Virus record (IMG/VR): IMGVR_UViG_3300028840_004838
Location: 1 to 44,655 of that record
DNA from: a virus
Reading direction: 5' to 3' (one strand)
DNA length: 44,655 nt
Every line of letters starts with the position of its first letter. Position 1 is the stretch's first letter. The notes below the pieces were generated by a model. That model made no database searches and was not told where the DNA came from. It worked only from the letters and a program-made list of their open reading frames with translations. This document shows, piece after piece, positions 7,541 through 15,332 of this stretch. The position numbers and the translations under genes are program-made.

Positions 7541-8257
7541 ATGAAAGAACCAATTGAACAACGAAAAGAACCAGGCAAATATTTAGAAGACCGTTTACAG
7601 GTTAAATTTGACGATTTACAAATTGCAAGAGAAGACCGTCAAGCTGACCTGTTTGATGAAATTGCAAAAAGTATTGAAGTCCTTTTTCGTGCAGTTCCAC
7701 AAGCCCATGAGGATTTACAACAGGAAAAGGACACACTCGATGAGGATTTCGAAAACGAATTACGTGACATCGAACTCGAAGCATCACGAGCCCGTGATGA
7801 TATTCATCGTAACGCAATTTTACAGAATCGTGGATATTCAGCACAATGGGAATATCGAGAAGTGTATGAAGAAATACTCATCGATGTTATGCAAAAACAC
7901 GGACTTGTTCCAATGTTACGTTCACAACGACATCAGTTATCCACGGCGCCAGGAACAATAGAGGATATGCAAGATTTTGTCGCTCCACATCATGTTCCTA
8001 TCAACATGCGACAACCAAACGAACAACAACAATTACCCATTCAACAACAACCGCCACAGCAACCACCACAACAACAAGCACCTCCGCAACCACAACAAAT
8101 GCCACCAATGCCACCACAACAATACCAACAGCCTCCTCCGCAAATGCCCCAACAGCAACAACCACAAAATCAACCAAATATACATCAATTTCCTCCAAAA
8201 GAGGAGAAAAAGAAACCACATCTAACGCTACGTAAACGAAAGAAGAAAGAGGAGTAG
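7541..8257 (+). CDS. coiled-coil protein with Q/P-rich and basic tail
   Basis: 238 residues. Residues 15-100 form an acidic helical, probably coiled-coil region (DLQQEKDTLDEDFENELRDI). Residues 155-220 are a Gln/Pro low-complexity linker (PQQPPQQQAPPQPQQ), and the end is strongly basic (KKPHLTLRKRKKKEE). An acidic coil, flexible spacer and basic tail just before an ATPase suggest a scaffold or DNA-guiding adaptor. No family match. Confidence 0.8.
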   Translation: MKEPIEQRKEPGKYLEDRLQVKFDDLQIAREDRQADLFDEIAKSIEVLFRAVPQAHEDLQQEKDTLDEDFENELRDIELEASRARDDIHRNAILQNRGYSAQWEYREVYEEILIDVMQKHGLVPMLRSQRHQLSTAPGTIEDMQDFVAPHHVPINMRQPNEQQQLPIQQQPPQQPPQQQAPPQPQQMPPMPPQQYQQPPPQMPQQQQPQNQPNIHQFPPKEEKKKPHLTLRKRKKKEE

Positions 8258-8259
8258 TT

Positions 8260-9102
8260 ATGGTTTCTCGGCTGGAAATCGAAGCTGAAAAAATTATGCA
8301 AAGAATCCATTGTCAGGATAAAGATGAAGGAGGCGTTCTAACACAGATAACAGGTGGACAAGGTACTGGAAAAACCAGTATCATGATTTCTTTTGCTCGT
8401 TATACATGGATACATCATCCTGACCAAAAAATATTCTGGTCTGAATGTTATGGTGCGCCTTTACAAAGTTTAAAGGCAGGTATAGAAAACATTAATTTCA
8501 TGATACTTGAAGGCCAAAACATCACGTTTCATAACCGAAACAAAAAACTGAAACGAGTGAAATTTCCCATTACTTATTTTACCTCCATGCGTGATTGTTA
8601 CGACAAAGCAAAACCAGGTAAAATCAACGTTGTATTCTTTGGTGACCGTTTCAAATGGATTGATTTTATTGGTTTCCTTCGCGATGTTGGTGAATGGGTT
8701 CATGTATATATTGAGGAATTCGCTGAAATTGCACCAACAAATCCTGCTGGTGAATTATGGAAAAAAATGATAGGATTTGCTGATATTCTAAAGGATGTCC
8801 GAAAATGTATGATTAACGTGTTTACAAATACACAAACACCGGCAGAGGTTGATTGGCGTATTCGAAAAAAATATATGATTCGTATCTATTTACCTGGTTC
8901 GAAGGTTGAAGGACATGGGTATACACGTGTAACACAACGCGCTGTTGATAATTTATTACAATCAAAAACGCAAGGCAATCATGCATACATTGACCATCTT
9001 GGTACATTCGGAAAAACACAATTCACGGATATATTTAATCCAGACCCTAAAATGCATATTGATGCTCGTATTGATTTTAACCCGGATACATATGGAACGT
9101 GA
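8260..9102 (+). CDS. P-loop ATPase, packaging/translocation type
   Basis: 280 residues with SD GAGGAG. Walker A is GGQGTGKTS at about residues 25-33; a Walker B-like segment VHVYIEEFAEIAP ends in two acidic residues. This compact ATPase beside a cluster of small membrane proteins recalls DNA-packaging or Zot/FtsK/HerA-like ATPases of membrane-containing archaeal viruses, and also transfer ATPases. The C-terminal third (RVTQRAVDNLLQSKTQGNHAYID) is not recognised. The ATPase call is firm; the packaging role is inferred from context. Confidence 0.8.
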   Translation: MVSRLEIEAEKIMQRIHCQDKDEGGVLTQITGGQGTGKTSIMISFARYTWIHHPDQKIFWSECYGAPLQSLKAGIENINFMILEGQNITFHNRNKKLKRVKFPITYFTSMRDCYDKAKPGKINVVFFGDRFKWIDFIGFLRDVGEWVHVYIEEFAEIAPTNPAGELWKKMIGFADILKDVRKCMINVFTNTQTPAEVDWRIRKKYMIRIYLPGSKVEGHGYTRVTQRAVDNLLQSKTQGNHAYIDHLGTFGKTQFTDIFNPDPKMHIDARIDFNPDTYGT

Positions 9103-9107
9103 TATGA

Positions 9108-9569
9108 ATACCTAAAGAATTCAAAGCCACTCAACAGCGTTTAACGTTTATTGATACATTACGCGCTCAAGAAGATTTGTTACGACTTGTTCATAAAAAA
9201 TCGGTGTATGGTGTAGGATTGAATGATGAAGAGGAATCCTATTTTCCTCGATTATTAGCGTATGCTGTATTATCATTGGGTTCTTATCCTATCAAATTTG
9301 TTACAAAGGACGGCCGTGCTACTTCATGGCATATATATGAGTTTGCTTTGGCAATGAAAAGTGTACGTGGTAAAGAAGTGATTTTAACTGATGGAACTTC
9401 AGGAAGAAATTATCGAGTAAATATCAGTGACTTGTGGACATTTTTAGAAAAAGAATTGAAACATGTTTACCCTTATGCATTACAGGAAGCACTTCATATC
9501 AGCCGTGAAGCGCCGGTGTATGAAATGCCATCAAGCTTCACATTCTCATCGGAAAAATCAATAAGGTAA
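9108..9569 (+). CDS. hypothetical protein, apparent AUA start
   Basis: The frame is open and protein-like from 9108, giving PKEFKATQQRLTFIDTLRAQ, but the codon at 9108 is ATA. The ATG four bases earlier (9104) leads to a stop after three codons, and the first TTG (9177) has no SD and would cut into a convincing helix. GTGAT (9099-9103) lies four bases before ATA. Initiation at AUA, or a +1 shift after the ATG, are both possible. About 153 residues of alpha/beta type; last gene of the membrane module. Confidence 0.65.
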   Translation: MPKEFKATQQRLTFIDTLRAQEDLLRLVHKKSVYGVGLNDEEESYFPRLLAYAVLSLGSYPIKFVTKDGRATSWHIYEFALAMKSVRGKEVILTDGTSGRNYRVNISDLWTFLEKELKHVYPYALQEALHISREAPVYEMPSSFTFSSEKSIR

Positions 9570-9602
9570 TTTAAAAACCTTTATTTTTTTTATATATATT
9601 TA

Positions 9603-9627
9603 TTAATTTAAACAAAACATTTATATA
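9603..9627 (+). promoter_or_regulatory. strong BRE/TATA promoter
   Basis: AACAAAACATTTATATA within this segment is a purine/AC-rich BRE-like sequence followed by a TATA box, about 45 bases upstream of ATG 9668 with GGTGTAA as SD. The 25-base segment matches 21570-21594 at 23 positions, so the two genes probably share transcription control. Confidence 0.75.
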
Positions 9628-9667
9628 GTTTGAAAACTATTGCATTATACAAAAAAGGTGTAAAACA

Positions 9668-10759
9668 ATGAATGAAGACAATGAAAATAAAAATAAACTT
9701 CGAGACTTACTTGACGAGCTCGAAAGGCAGAAAAACAATCGATATGATATCGTTGTGCCAACTGAACAACTCAAGGTAACTGTTGATGTTGGTACAAACA
9801 AAATTTTGATGGAAGTGCCACAACCTGACGGCGGTAAAAAGTATCACGGCATCACAAATTTTTGTCATGAGCAAATCGCTGATAAATGCGGTATCCCACG
9901 AAAATATTATCAAAAAATGCAGGAAGCAGGAAAACTTGACTTGCTCAAAGATAACATCAATGAATGGATTATGAGCAAGGAAAAACGTCTTTTACGTGTC
10001 CTCGATGATGATGTGCGAGCATTGTTATCTGACCGATATCGAGCAATTGATAATTATGATATCTTTTATGCCGCCTTGGAACAATTCAATGAAATCAAAC
10101 GCCAAAAAAACGTTGATATTGAAATCCTCGATGCAAGATTAACTGAAACAAATTTGTTCATCAAGGTAACATCACCTCAACTCACCGCGATGATTAAACA
10201 TTGGCGTGGTCGTGAAGAACAGGTTGAAGGCGGAATAATTATCACAAACTCCGAAGTCGGTCGCGGTGCGTTTTCCGTTAAACCATTCATCAACGTACTT
10301 GTATGCACAAACGGTCTCATTTCAACAAACGTTCTAAAACGCGTTCACCTCGGTGAAGAACGTAAAACAGGAATCATTGATTGGTCTGATGAAACACGAC
10401 AATTGCAGGACGCCACGCTATGGTCACAAATCAAGGACATGATTAACAACACATTCGATTTTGATGTATTCAAAAAATGGATTGATGAAATCAACGAAAA
10501 AGCATCAACGGAAATCGAAAAACCAAAACTCGCTGTTGAAAACGTTGTCAAACGATTTAACACCATTCCAAAAGGTGCTGTTGACGATTTAATCAATCAA
10601 TTTACGAAGGAAGGACCAACACAATGGGGTCTTTCAATGGCTGTCACTCGTGTGGCTCAGGAACAAAACTATAATGAACGTGTTGAATGGGAAAAAATCG
10701 GTGCTCAAATCCTTGAAATGCCTTTAAAAGCATTCACGAAAAACGAGAAAGAGGAATAA
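9668..10759 (+). CDS. DUF932-family protein
   Basis: 363 residues. The blocks LLSDRYRAIDNYDIF, ITNSEVGRGAFSVKPFINV and CTNGLIST are characteristic of DUF932, a family common on plasmids and phages with no settled function. Starts after its own strong promoter (9603-9627) and is followed by a hairpin/U-tract, so it may be a single-gene, highly expressed unit. Confidence 0.85.
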   Translation: MNEDNENKNKLRDLLDELERQKNNRYDIVVPTEQLKVTVDVGTNKILMEVPQPDGGKKYHGITNFCHEQIADKCGIPRKYYQKMQEAGKLDLLKDNINEWIMSKEKRLLRVLDDDVRALLSDRYRAIDNYDIFYAALEQFNEIKRQKNVDIEILDARLTETNLFIKVTSPQLTAMIKHWRGREEQVEGGIIITNSEVGRGAFSVKPFINVLVCTNGLISTNVLKRVHLGEERKTGIIDWSDETRQLQDATLWSQIKDMINNTFDFDVFKKWIDEINEKASTEIEKPKLAVENVVKRFNTIPKGAVDDLINQFTKEGPTQWGLSMAVTRVAQEQNYNERVEWEKIGAQILEMPLKAFTKNEKEE

Positions 10760-10785
10760 TCATCAAATCCTCTCTTTTATTTTTT
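10747..10785 (+). terminator. hairpin plus U-tract terminator
   Basis: AAAGAGGA and TCCTCTCTTT can pair across a loop of about 12 bases, followed by TTTTATTTTTT. The left arm overlaps the end of the DUF932 gene. The 13-mer GAGGAATAATCAT also occurs twice (10750 and 10788), the second copy serving as SD of the next gene. Confidence 0.5.
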
Positions 10786-10798
10786 ATGAGGAATAATC

Positions 10799-10927
10799 AT
10801 GAAATGTAAATATCCCGATAAAAAATGTTACTGGCGTACTGACGATGGATTTTGTGTCTATGATGAAATACCTGAAAAGGAAGAGCATGAACGTTATGAA
10901 ACACATTACAATGAGGGGTGGTTTTAA
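10799..10927 (+). CDS. 42-residue Cys-containing microprotein
   Basis: ATG 10799 follows GAGGAATAATC. The product starts MKCKYPDKKCYWRTDDGFC; with three Cys (3, 10, 19) it may bind metal. It ends in TAATG overlap with the next gene. Small ribbon-like peptides of this kind are frequent in this window. Confidence 0.6.
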   Translation: MKCKYPDKKCYWRTDDGFCVYDEIPEKEEHERYETHYNEGWF

Positions 10928-11358
10928 TGGGTCACGCCTACGTTAAAAACCTTAACGATATATTAATCAAAAAAATTTACGCACATGGTAAAATATCAAT
11001 TGATGAACTCATCGATTGGTGCATCGCTCATAAGGAATGGTTACACGCTTCTGAAGGAGATTACAAAGACCGTGGTATGTTATCATATGCCTTTGAAGAA
11101 CTCGTGCTATTTCATGCTCATAAATGGTGTGAAAACCGGCATCGACCAAACATCGAACCCGTCTTGGACAACGAAGACCAACAAAAAATGGTTGATGATT
11201 TTATGAAAAATGGTCTTGAAAATCTTTCTGATTATGATTACGAAGATGAAAATACTTACACTCGTCAATTCGATAAAATCAAATGGCGATTTACACCAGG
11301 AACTCGAAAAATGTATATTGATAAAAAAATACCTCACATGCATCATTTGGAGAATTAA
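10927..11358 (+). CDS. hypothetical protein
   Basis: Start at ATG 10927 behind GAGGGGTGG. 143 residues, helical, His/Trp-containing (ELIDWCIAHKEWLHASEGDY; LVLFHAHKWCENRH) with an acidic segment and a basic end. No family recognised. It directly precedes the GHKL ATPase and may function with it. Confidence 0.75.
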   Translation: MGHAYVKNLNDILIKKIYAHGKISIDELIDWCIAHKEWLHASEGDYKDRGMLSYAFEELVLFHAHKWCENRHRPNIEPVLDNEDQQKMVDDFMKNGLENLSDYDYEDENTYTRQFDKIKWRFTPGTRKMYIDKKIPHMHHLEN

Positions 11359-11360
11359 AT

Positions 11361-12794
11361 ATGAAAAATAATTGGTTTGTCGTTGACAAAAACGGATTAA
11401 AACAATTACAGGCAGGTAAATCAAAAACATTTATCATTAATGAACTCGTTCAAAATGCGTTTGATGAAAACATCACATTTTGTAAGGTTGACATCACACG
11501 ACTTACACCTGAAACCGTACAGATACGTGTTGAGGATGACAATCCCGAAGGTTTCAAAGACATACGACACGCTTATACATTATTCGCTGACACATACAAA
11601 CGCCGTGATGTGACAAAACGTGGTCGTTTCAACCTCGGTGAAAAACAAGTTATATCAATTTGCAACAACGCAACGGTTGTTACTACAAAAGGAACAATTG
11701 TTTTCGATGATGAAGGTCGACACGAAGAACGTCAAACAACTGAAGAAGGAAGCATCATTTTTGTTGAATTTGATTGCACGGAAGACGAATATAATGAACT
11801 CATTGAGCATACAAAGTTGTTAATTGCACCTCCAAATATACAATTCATTGTAAATGGCACACAAATTGAAACTAAACAACCAAGTCATTCGTTTTCTTGT
11901 GTCCTTGCAACTGAAGTTTTGCAGGATGATGTTATGAGAACAACAAATCGTAAAACTGATGTACACTTGATACCAGCAAATGGCGAATCATACATATATG
12001 AAATGGGTATTCCAATCGTTAAAACAGATGATTGTCCTTGGCATATTGACATACAACAAAAGGTCGTGCTTGCTGTTGACCGTGAAGCGTTGCGACCGTT
12101 TTATTACAAGGATTTATACGCTGAAGTACTCAATGTTATTTATGATGAACTGACTGAAGAAAATTGTTCTGAAACATGGGTTCGTATTGGTATGAAACAT
12201 CCTCGCCGAATCAAAAAGGAAACTGTTCAAGGTGTTTTGAATGTCCGTTTCGGTGATAAATTCCTCAGTTCAAATCCTTTTGACCCAAATGCAAATGATG
12301 AAGCGATTGCTCACGGTTATCGTGTCATAACCGGAAGTGAAATGTCAAAAGATGAATGGGCACGAGCAAAAGAATACGGTGTCGTTCATTCAACAACTGA
12401 AATATTTGGCGAAAAAGAAGAATTATTGGGTGCTACTCAAACTGTTGACATAAACGATGAAATGAAATTATGGTCCAAATTCTGCAAAAAGGTTGCTAAA
12501 GACACGCTCGGAATAAATGATTTACAGGTTAGATATGTTGATGTTAGCAACAAAAAAGCTGCCTATTATTGTCCTGAAAGTAATCCTCGAAGTGTTACTT
12601 TCAATGTTCATCATCTCGGTAAAAGAAAATTCTTTCAATCAATTAATGAACGAAACCTTGATTTACTTATTCATGAATTAGGTCATGAATGTGGCAATCA
12701 TACGGAGCATTCATATCATAAATGCATCACTAACATCGCCGCTCAACTCATCATAAAAGCAAAACACGACCCAAAGTATTTCGAATATAATTGA
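11361..12794 (+). CDS. GHKL ATPase with C-terminal HExxH zinc-protease motif
   Basis: 477 residues. The N-terminus fits a GHKL (Hsp90/MutL/TopoVI-B/MORC-like) fold: N-box NELVQNAFDE at 27-36, G1-like DDNPEG at 59-64 and G2-like RGRFNLGEK at 87-95. The middle has the beta-rich look of a transducer domain. Near the C-terminus, residues 438-450 read HELGHECGNHTEH, an HExxH zinc-binding motif followed by further His, typical of metallopeptidases. ATP-gated conformational change and a zinc hydrolase centre in one chain is unusual. Cleavage activity is inferred, not shown. Confidence 0.8.
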   Translation: MKNNWFVVDKNGLKQLQAGKSKTFIINELVQNAFDENITFCKVDITRLTPETVQIRVEDDNPEGFKDIRHAYTLFADTYKRRDVTKRGRFNLGEKQVISICNNATVVTTKGTIVFDDEGRHEERQTTEEGSIIFVEFDCTEDEYNELIEHTKLLIAPPNIQFIVNGTQIETKQPSHSFSCVLATEVLQDDVMRTTNRKTDVHLIPANGESYIYEMGIPIVKTDDCPWHIDIQQKVVLAVDREALRPFYYKDLYAEVLNVIYDELTEENCSETWVRIGMKHPRRIKKETVQGVLNVRFGDKFLSSNPFDPNANDEAIAHGYRVITGSEMSKDEWARAKEYGVVHSTTEIFGEKEELLGATQTVDINDEMKLWSKFCKKVAKDTLGINDLQVRYVDVSNKKAAYYCPESNPRSVTFNVHHLGKRKFFQSINERNLDLLIHELGHECGNHTEHSYHKCITNIAAQLIIKAKHDPKYFEYN

Positions 12795-12803
12795 GGTGAT
12801 AAC

Positions 12804-13010
12804 ATTAAATTCCCAATAGATTGGCATGAAAATTGTTTGAATAATAGAAAAAATTATCTTCAAGAACTCAAACAAAAAGTCAAATATTTAAATGAAGAAA
12901 TAGAAAGAAACCAAAAAGAAATACAATTTACTGAATATCAAATTAATGAAGCTAAAAAAGAAGGAAAAAAAGCATTTGACCCTGATAAATATAGGATGGT
13001 TAAAAAATGA
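12804..13010 (+). CDS. coiled-coil microprotein, AUU start
   Basis: GAGGTGAT (12793-12800), the ideal SD complement, lies three bases before ATT at 12804. That frame encodes 68 residues: KFPIDWHENCLNNRKNYL, then a charged coiled-coil, ending by ATGA overlap at 13007. In this frame no ATG/GTG/TTG is available before the body, and the GTG inside the SD leads to an early stop in another frame. AUU initiation is therefore the simplest reading. Function unknown. Confidence 0.65.
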   Translation: MKFPIDWHENCLNNRKNYLQELKQKVKYLNEEIERNQKEIQFTEYQINEAKKEGKKAFDPDKYRMVKK

Positions 13011-13375
13011 TTGGCAAAGAAAAACAAAACTTTATTGTTTTGATTATAGGAATTATAATTGTAATTATAGCTGGTACAGGAATACTTCTTTTTACACCTC
13101 CATCTGAAGCATACGAACCTGAACCGTACATTTCAGAAACGCTTACTATAACAGGTAAAATCGTTGATTTCAAAACAAACGGAGCAGGCGATTACAAAGC
13201 ACAACTTATCTACCTTATCTTTGATACAGGCGATGTTGTAGCGGTTAATTCAGGCATATCAAATTTCAAATTAAACACAACATGCATTGCAACATTTACA
13301 GAACATTATGACCCGAACTGGTCAAGAGGAGATGCAGATTTCCGAAACGTAATATCAATTGAATATTTGGAGTAA
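13007..13375 (+). CDS. membrane-anchored small extracellular protein
   Basis: 122 residues. One N-terminal membrane helix (FIVLIIGIIIVIIAGTGILLF) precedes a Pro/Glu linker and a beta-rich domain of about 80 residues (TLTITGKIVDFKTNGAGDY ... LIYLIFDTGDVVAV) that could be an OB-like barrel facing outside. No Cys lipobox seen. Coupled to the preceding gene by ATGA. Confidence 0.75.
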   Translation: MIGKEKQNFIVLIIGIIIVIIAGTGILLFTPPSEAYEPEPYISETLTITGKIVDFKTNGAGDYKAQLIYLIFDTGDVVAVNSGISNFKLNTTCIATFTEHYDPNWSRGDADFRNVISIEYLE

Positions 13376-13401
13376 TAATTAAATCTTAAAGGTGAAAAAT
13401 A

Positions 13402-13560
13402 ATGACCGACCTTCCTCCCCCATCAAACATCACATATTGTCCGCAATGTTTGTCTAAGCATAATGCCGGATGGATAATAGGACACGAATTCAAAGATAAA
13501 AAAGATGTGTGTAGCAGTTGTGGATGTCCATTAAAAACAGGTGAATCTTTGGAGATGTGA
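13402..13560 (+). CDS. zinc-ribbon microprotein
   Basis: 52 residues: CPQC near residue 13 and CSSCGC near residue 37 form a two-knuckle zinc ribbon. SD GGTGAAA lies upstream. The gene itself carries GGAGATG near its stop, serving the next start at 13567. Confidence 0.7.
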   Translation: MTDLPPPSNITYCPQCLSKHNAGWIIGHEFKDKKDVCSSCGCPLKTGESLEM

Positions 13561-13566
13561 AAAATA

Positions 13567-14307
13567 ATGGAAAAAATAAGTCAGTTCCAACACAAAATCA
13601 TGCTTGCAAACAAAACGTTTGATGGTACCGAGGAACAAGATTTAACCATTCATATCTACATGAATAAAGGACAGGTGTTTTTCCAAGTCACCGTACCAAA
13701 ACATATCTACGATAAAGTTGTTGGAACCGAACAAAAATACATTAAATCATATTTACAAAAATCAAACATATCTCCTGTACTTGATAAAAAAATAAAATTC
13801 AAACAAAAAATCATGAACGATAGCTTTCACAAACTCGTTACCGAACTTGAAGATATCAGCCATGACGCTGTAATAATCGAAACACTAAAACACGCACAAA
13901 AAAGAAAAGTGATATTCGTTAAATTCACAACAACAACCAGCAATGAAAAAGATGATTACAATTTTGCCACCCTCGGTAAAAAAATCAACATATCATTTCA
14001 ATACTTCGTTTGTTTCCGTAAAAAGGTCGATAGCTTTTGGCGATATGGACGTAATATCAAATATATCAATGAAGGGTTAGAACCTGACGAAAATGGATTT
14101 TTGAAGCAATATTGGACTGACCCAAAGGAAAAAGGATTTCAATTAATCAAATGGACTCAAGAACGAGAAGATTTTCTACATGATATTCAAGAAGGTTTTA
14201 TCAAACTTAACAATAAACTAGCTCAATATCTAGCAGACCTTGATGAAAAGAAACTTGATGTTTTAATCAGTAGAAAAATTCAGTTATTAGAATCGAGGAA
14301 TGAATAA
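13567..14307 (+). CDS. hypothetical protein
   Basis: 246 residues, Lys-rich alpha/beta protein. The first 60 residues look beta-rich (DLTIHIYMNKGQVFFQVTVP); the C-terminal 90 are helical (REDFLHDIQEGFIKLNNKLA). No recognised motif. It overlaps the ART-like gene by TAATG, so the two may act together, for example as effector and partner, but this is conjecture. Confidence 0.75.
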   Translation: MEKISQFQHKIMLANKTFDGTEEQDLTIHIYMNKGQVFFQVTVPKHIYDKVVGTEQKYIKSYLQKSNISPVLDKKIKFKQKIMNDSFHKLVTELEDISHDAVIIETLKHAQKRKVIFVKFTTTTSNEKDDYNFATLGKKINISFQYFVCFRKKVDSFWRYGRNIKYINEGLEPDENGFLKQYWTDPKEKGFQLIKWTQEREDFLHDIQEGFIKLNNKLAQYLADLDEKKLDVLISRKIQLLESRNE

Positions 14308-14858
14308 TGAAAATCACTTTATATCATGGCACAACCGTTGATTCTGCAAGACGTATTATGAAAGAAGGATTCGTTCCTGATAAAAAATATAATTGGAACG
14401 TTACCTCTAAAAAAGGATACATATATCTTTCAAAAGCGTATGCACCATTTTATGCTATGACAGCAAAAAGCAAATCTCATCAACGAGCAATCATCAAAGT
14501 TGAAGTTGATGTAAATAAACTATATCCTGAAGATGATTTCATCATGAGAGCGTTAGGAAAACCTGTTTATACACAGGAAGATATTGACAACATCAATCTT
14601 GAAGATTACAAACAATATTACAAGGAAAGCCTAAAACATATGGGTAATGCATGTGCAAAACCAAAAGATATAAAAATTATTGGTATTGGTAAATTTGATT
14701 CGGATGGTTTGATAATGGTATGCGACCCAGTGATTAGTCCTATGAATTATATGATATTAGGTCCGTATTATGAAGCGCTTACAGAATGGTTGTATGAAGG
14801 AAAAAAACCACTCAATTTTCCACCTGCTCATTCATGGCTCATGAAAGGAGGCAAATAA
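14307..14858 (+). CDS. ADP-ribosyltransferase-fold protein (H-Y type)
   Basis: 183 residues. ITLYHGTTVDSARRIMKEGF matches the first ART motif (YHGT), and GYIYLSKAYAPFYAM matches the second (Y-x-S ... A). The acidic third position may be in KVEVDVNKLYPEDDF. This is the H-Y-[E/D/Q] pattern of PARP/Tpt1-like proteins, a fold phages use to modify host proteins or nucleic acids. Substrate unknown; an RNA 2'-phosphotransferase-like role is an alternative. Confidence 0.65.
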   Translation: MKITLYHGTTVDSARRIMKEGFVPDKKYNWNVTSKKGYIYLSKAYAPFYAMTAKSKSHQRAIIKVEVDVNKLYPEDDFIMRALGKPVYTQEDIDNINLEDYKQYYKESLKHMGNACAKPKDIKIIGIGKFDSDGLIMVCDPVISPMNYMILGPYYEALTEWLYEGKKPLNFPPAHSWLMKGGK

Positions 14859-14874
14859 CGTTGAATTGCTAACC

Positions 14875-14932
14875 GGAAGGAAGGTTCATGAATTCGTTCA
14901 TTATTACACCTTTACACCTTTTCCTTCCTTCC
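14875..14932 (+). ncRNA. nested hairpin in leader, inner UUCG tetraloop
   Basis: GGAAGGAAGG (14875-14884) is exactly complementary to CCTTCCTTCC (14923-14932). Inside the loop ATGAA-TTCG-TTCAT forms a hairpin with a stable UUCG tetraloop. It fills the 93-base gap between the ART-like gene and the gene at 14952. Could be a leader regulator, a processing site or a small RNA. Confidence 0.5.
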
Positions 14933-14951
14933 TACCTATTCTGGTGATTAT

Positions 14952-15332
14952 ATGGCACATCGAGGTAAAATATCAGGAAAAATGATTTACACTGCCGAGG
15001 AACTTCTCGAAAAAAATCCTATCAAGGGTTCTTTATTACGTGAAATACATCGTCTCGAAGAACAATACGAAAAACAACGATTGAAAAATATCATAAACGA
15101 TGGCAGACAACATGCAGAAAAAATGACGAGCAAACTCGAAAAAATCAATGATGTTACTATTAAAACAACAAAAAACAAATATATCATAAAATATAAAAAG
15201 CACACCATATGTTGGTTACGCAATCGAAATTACGGTTTCGGTATTACTGATGCAATTGAAAGACGTACTTTCAAAGTTAAAAATGATGATGATTTCAATA
15301 CAGGATTAGAAATGATTAAAAAGATGATATAA
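14952..15332 (+). CDS. hypothetical basic helical protein
   Basis: 126 residues with GGTGATT as SD. Helical first half (EIHRLEEQYEKQRLKNIINDG) and a basic beta-rich second half (KNKYIIKYKKHTICWLRNRN). Coiled-coil dimerisation is possible. Not recognised. Confidence 0.75.
   Translation: MAHRGKISGKMIYTAEELLEKNPIKGSLLREIHRLEEQYEKQRLKNIINDGRQHAEKMTSKLEKINDVTIKTTKNKYIIKYKKHTICWLRNRNYGFGITDAIERRTFKVKNDDDFNTGLEMIKKMI

Noticed and set aside
8001-8219. Minus-strand open frames opposite the Q/P-rich genes (also 5824-6189 and 16515-16817)
   Set aside because: Their Val/Leu-only products are the antisense of CAA/CCA repeats and have no start signals.
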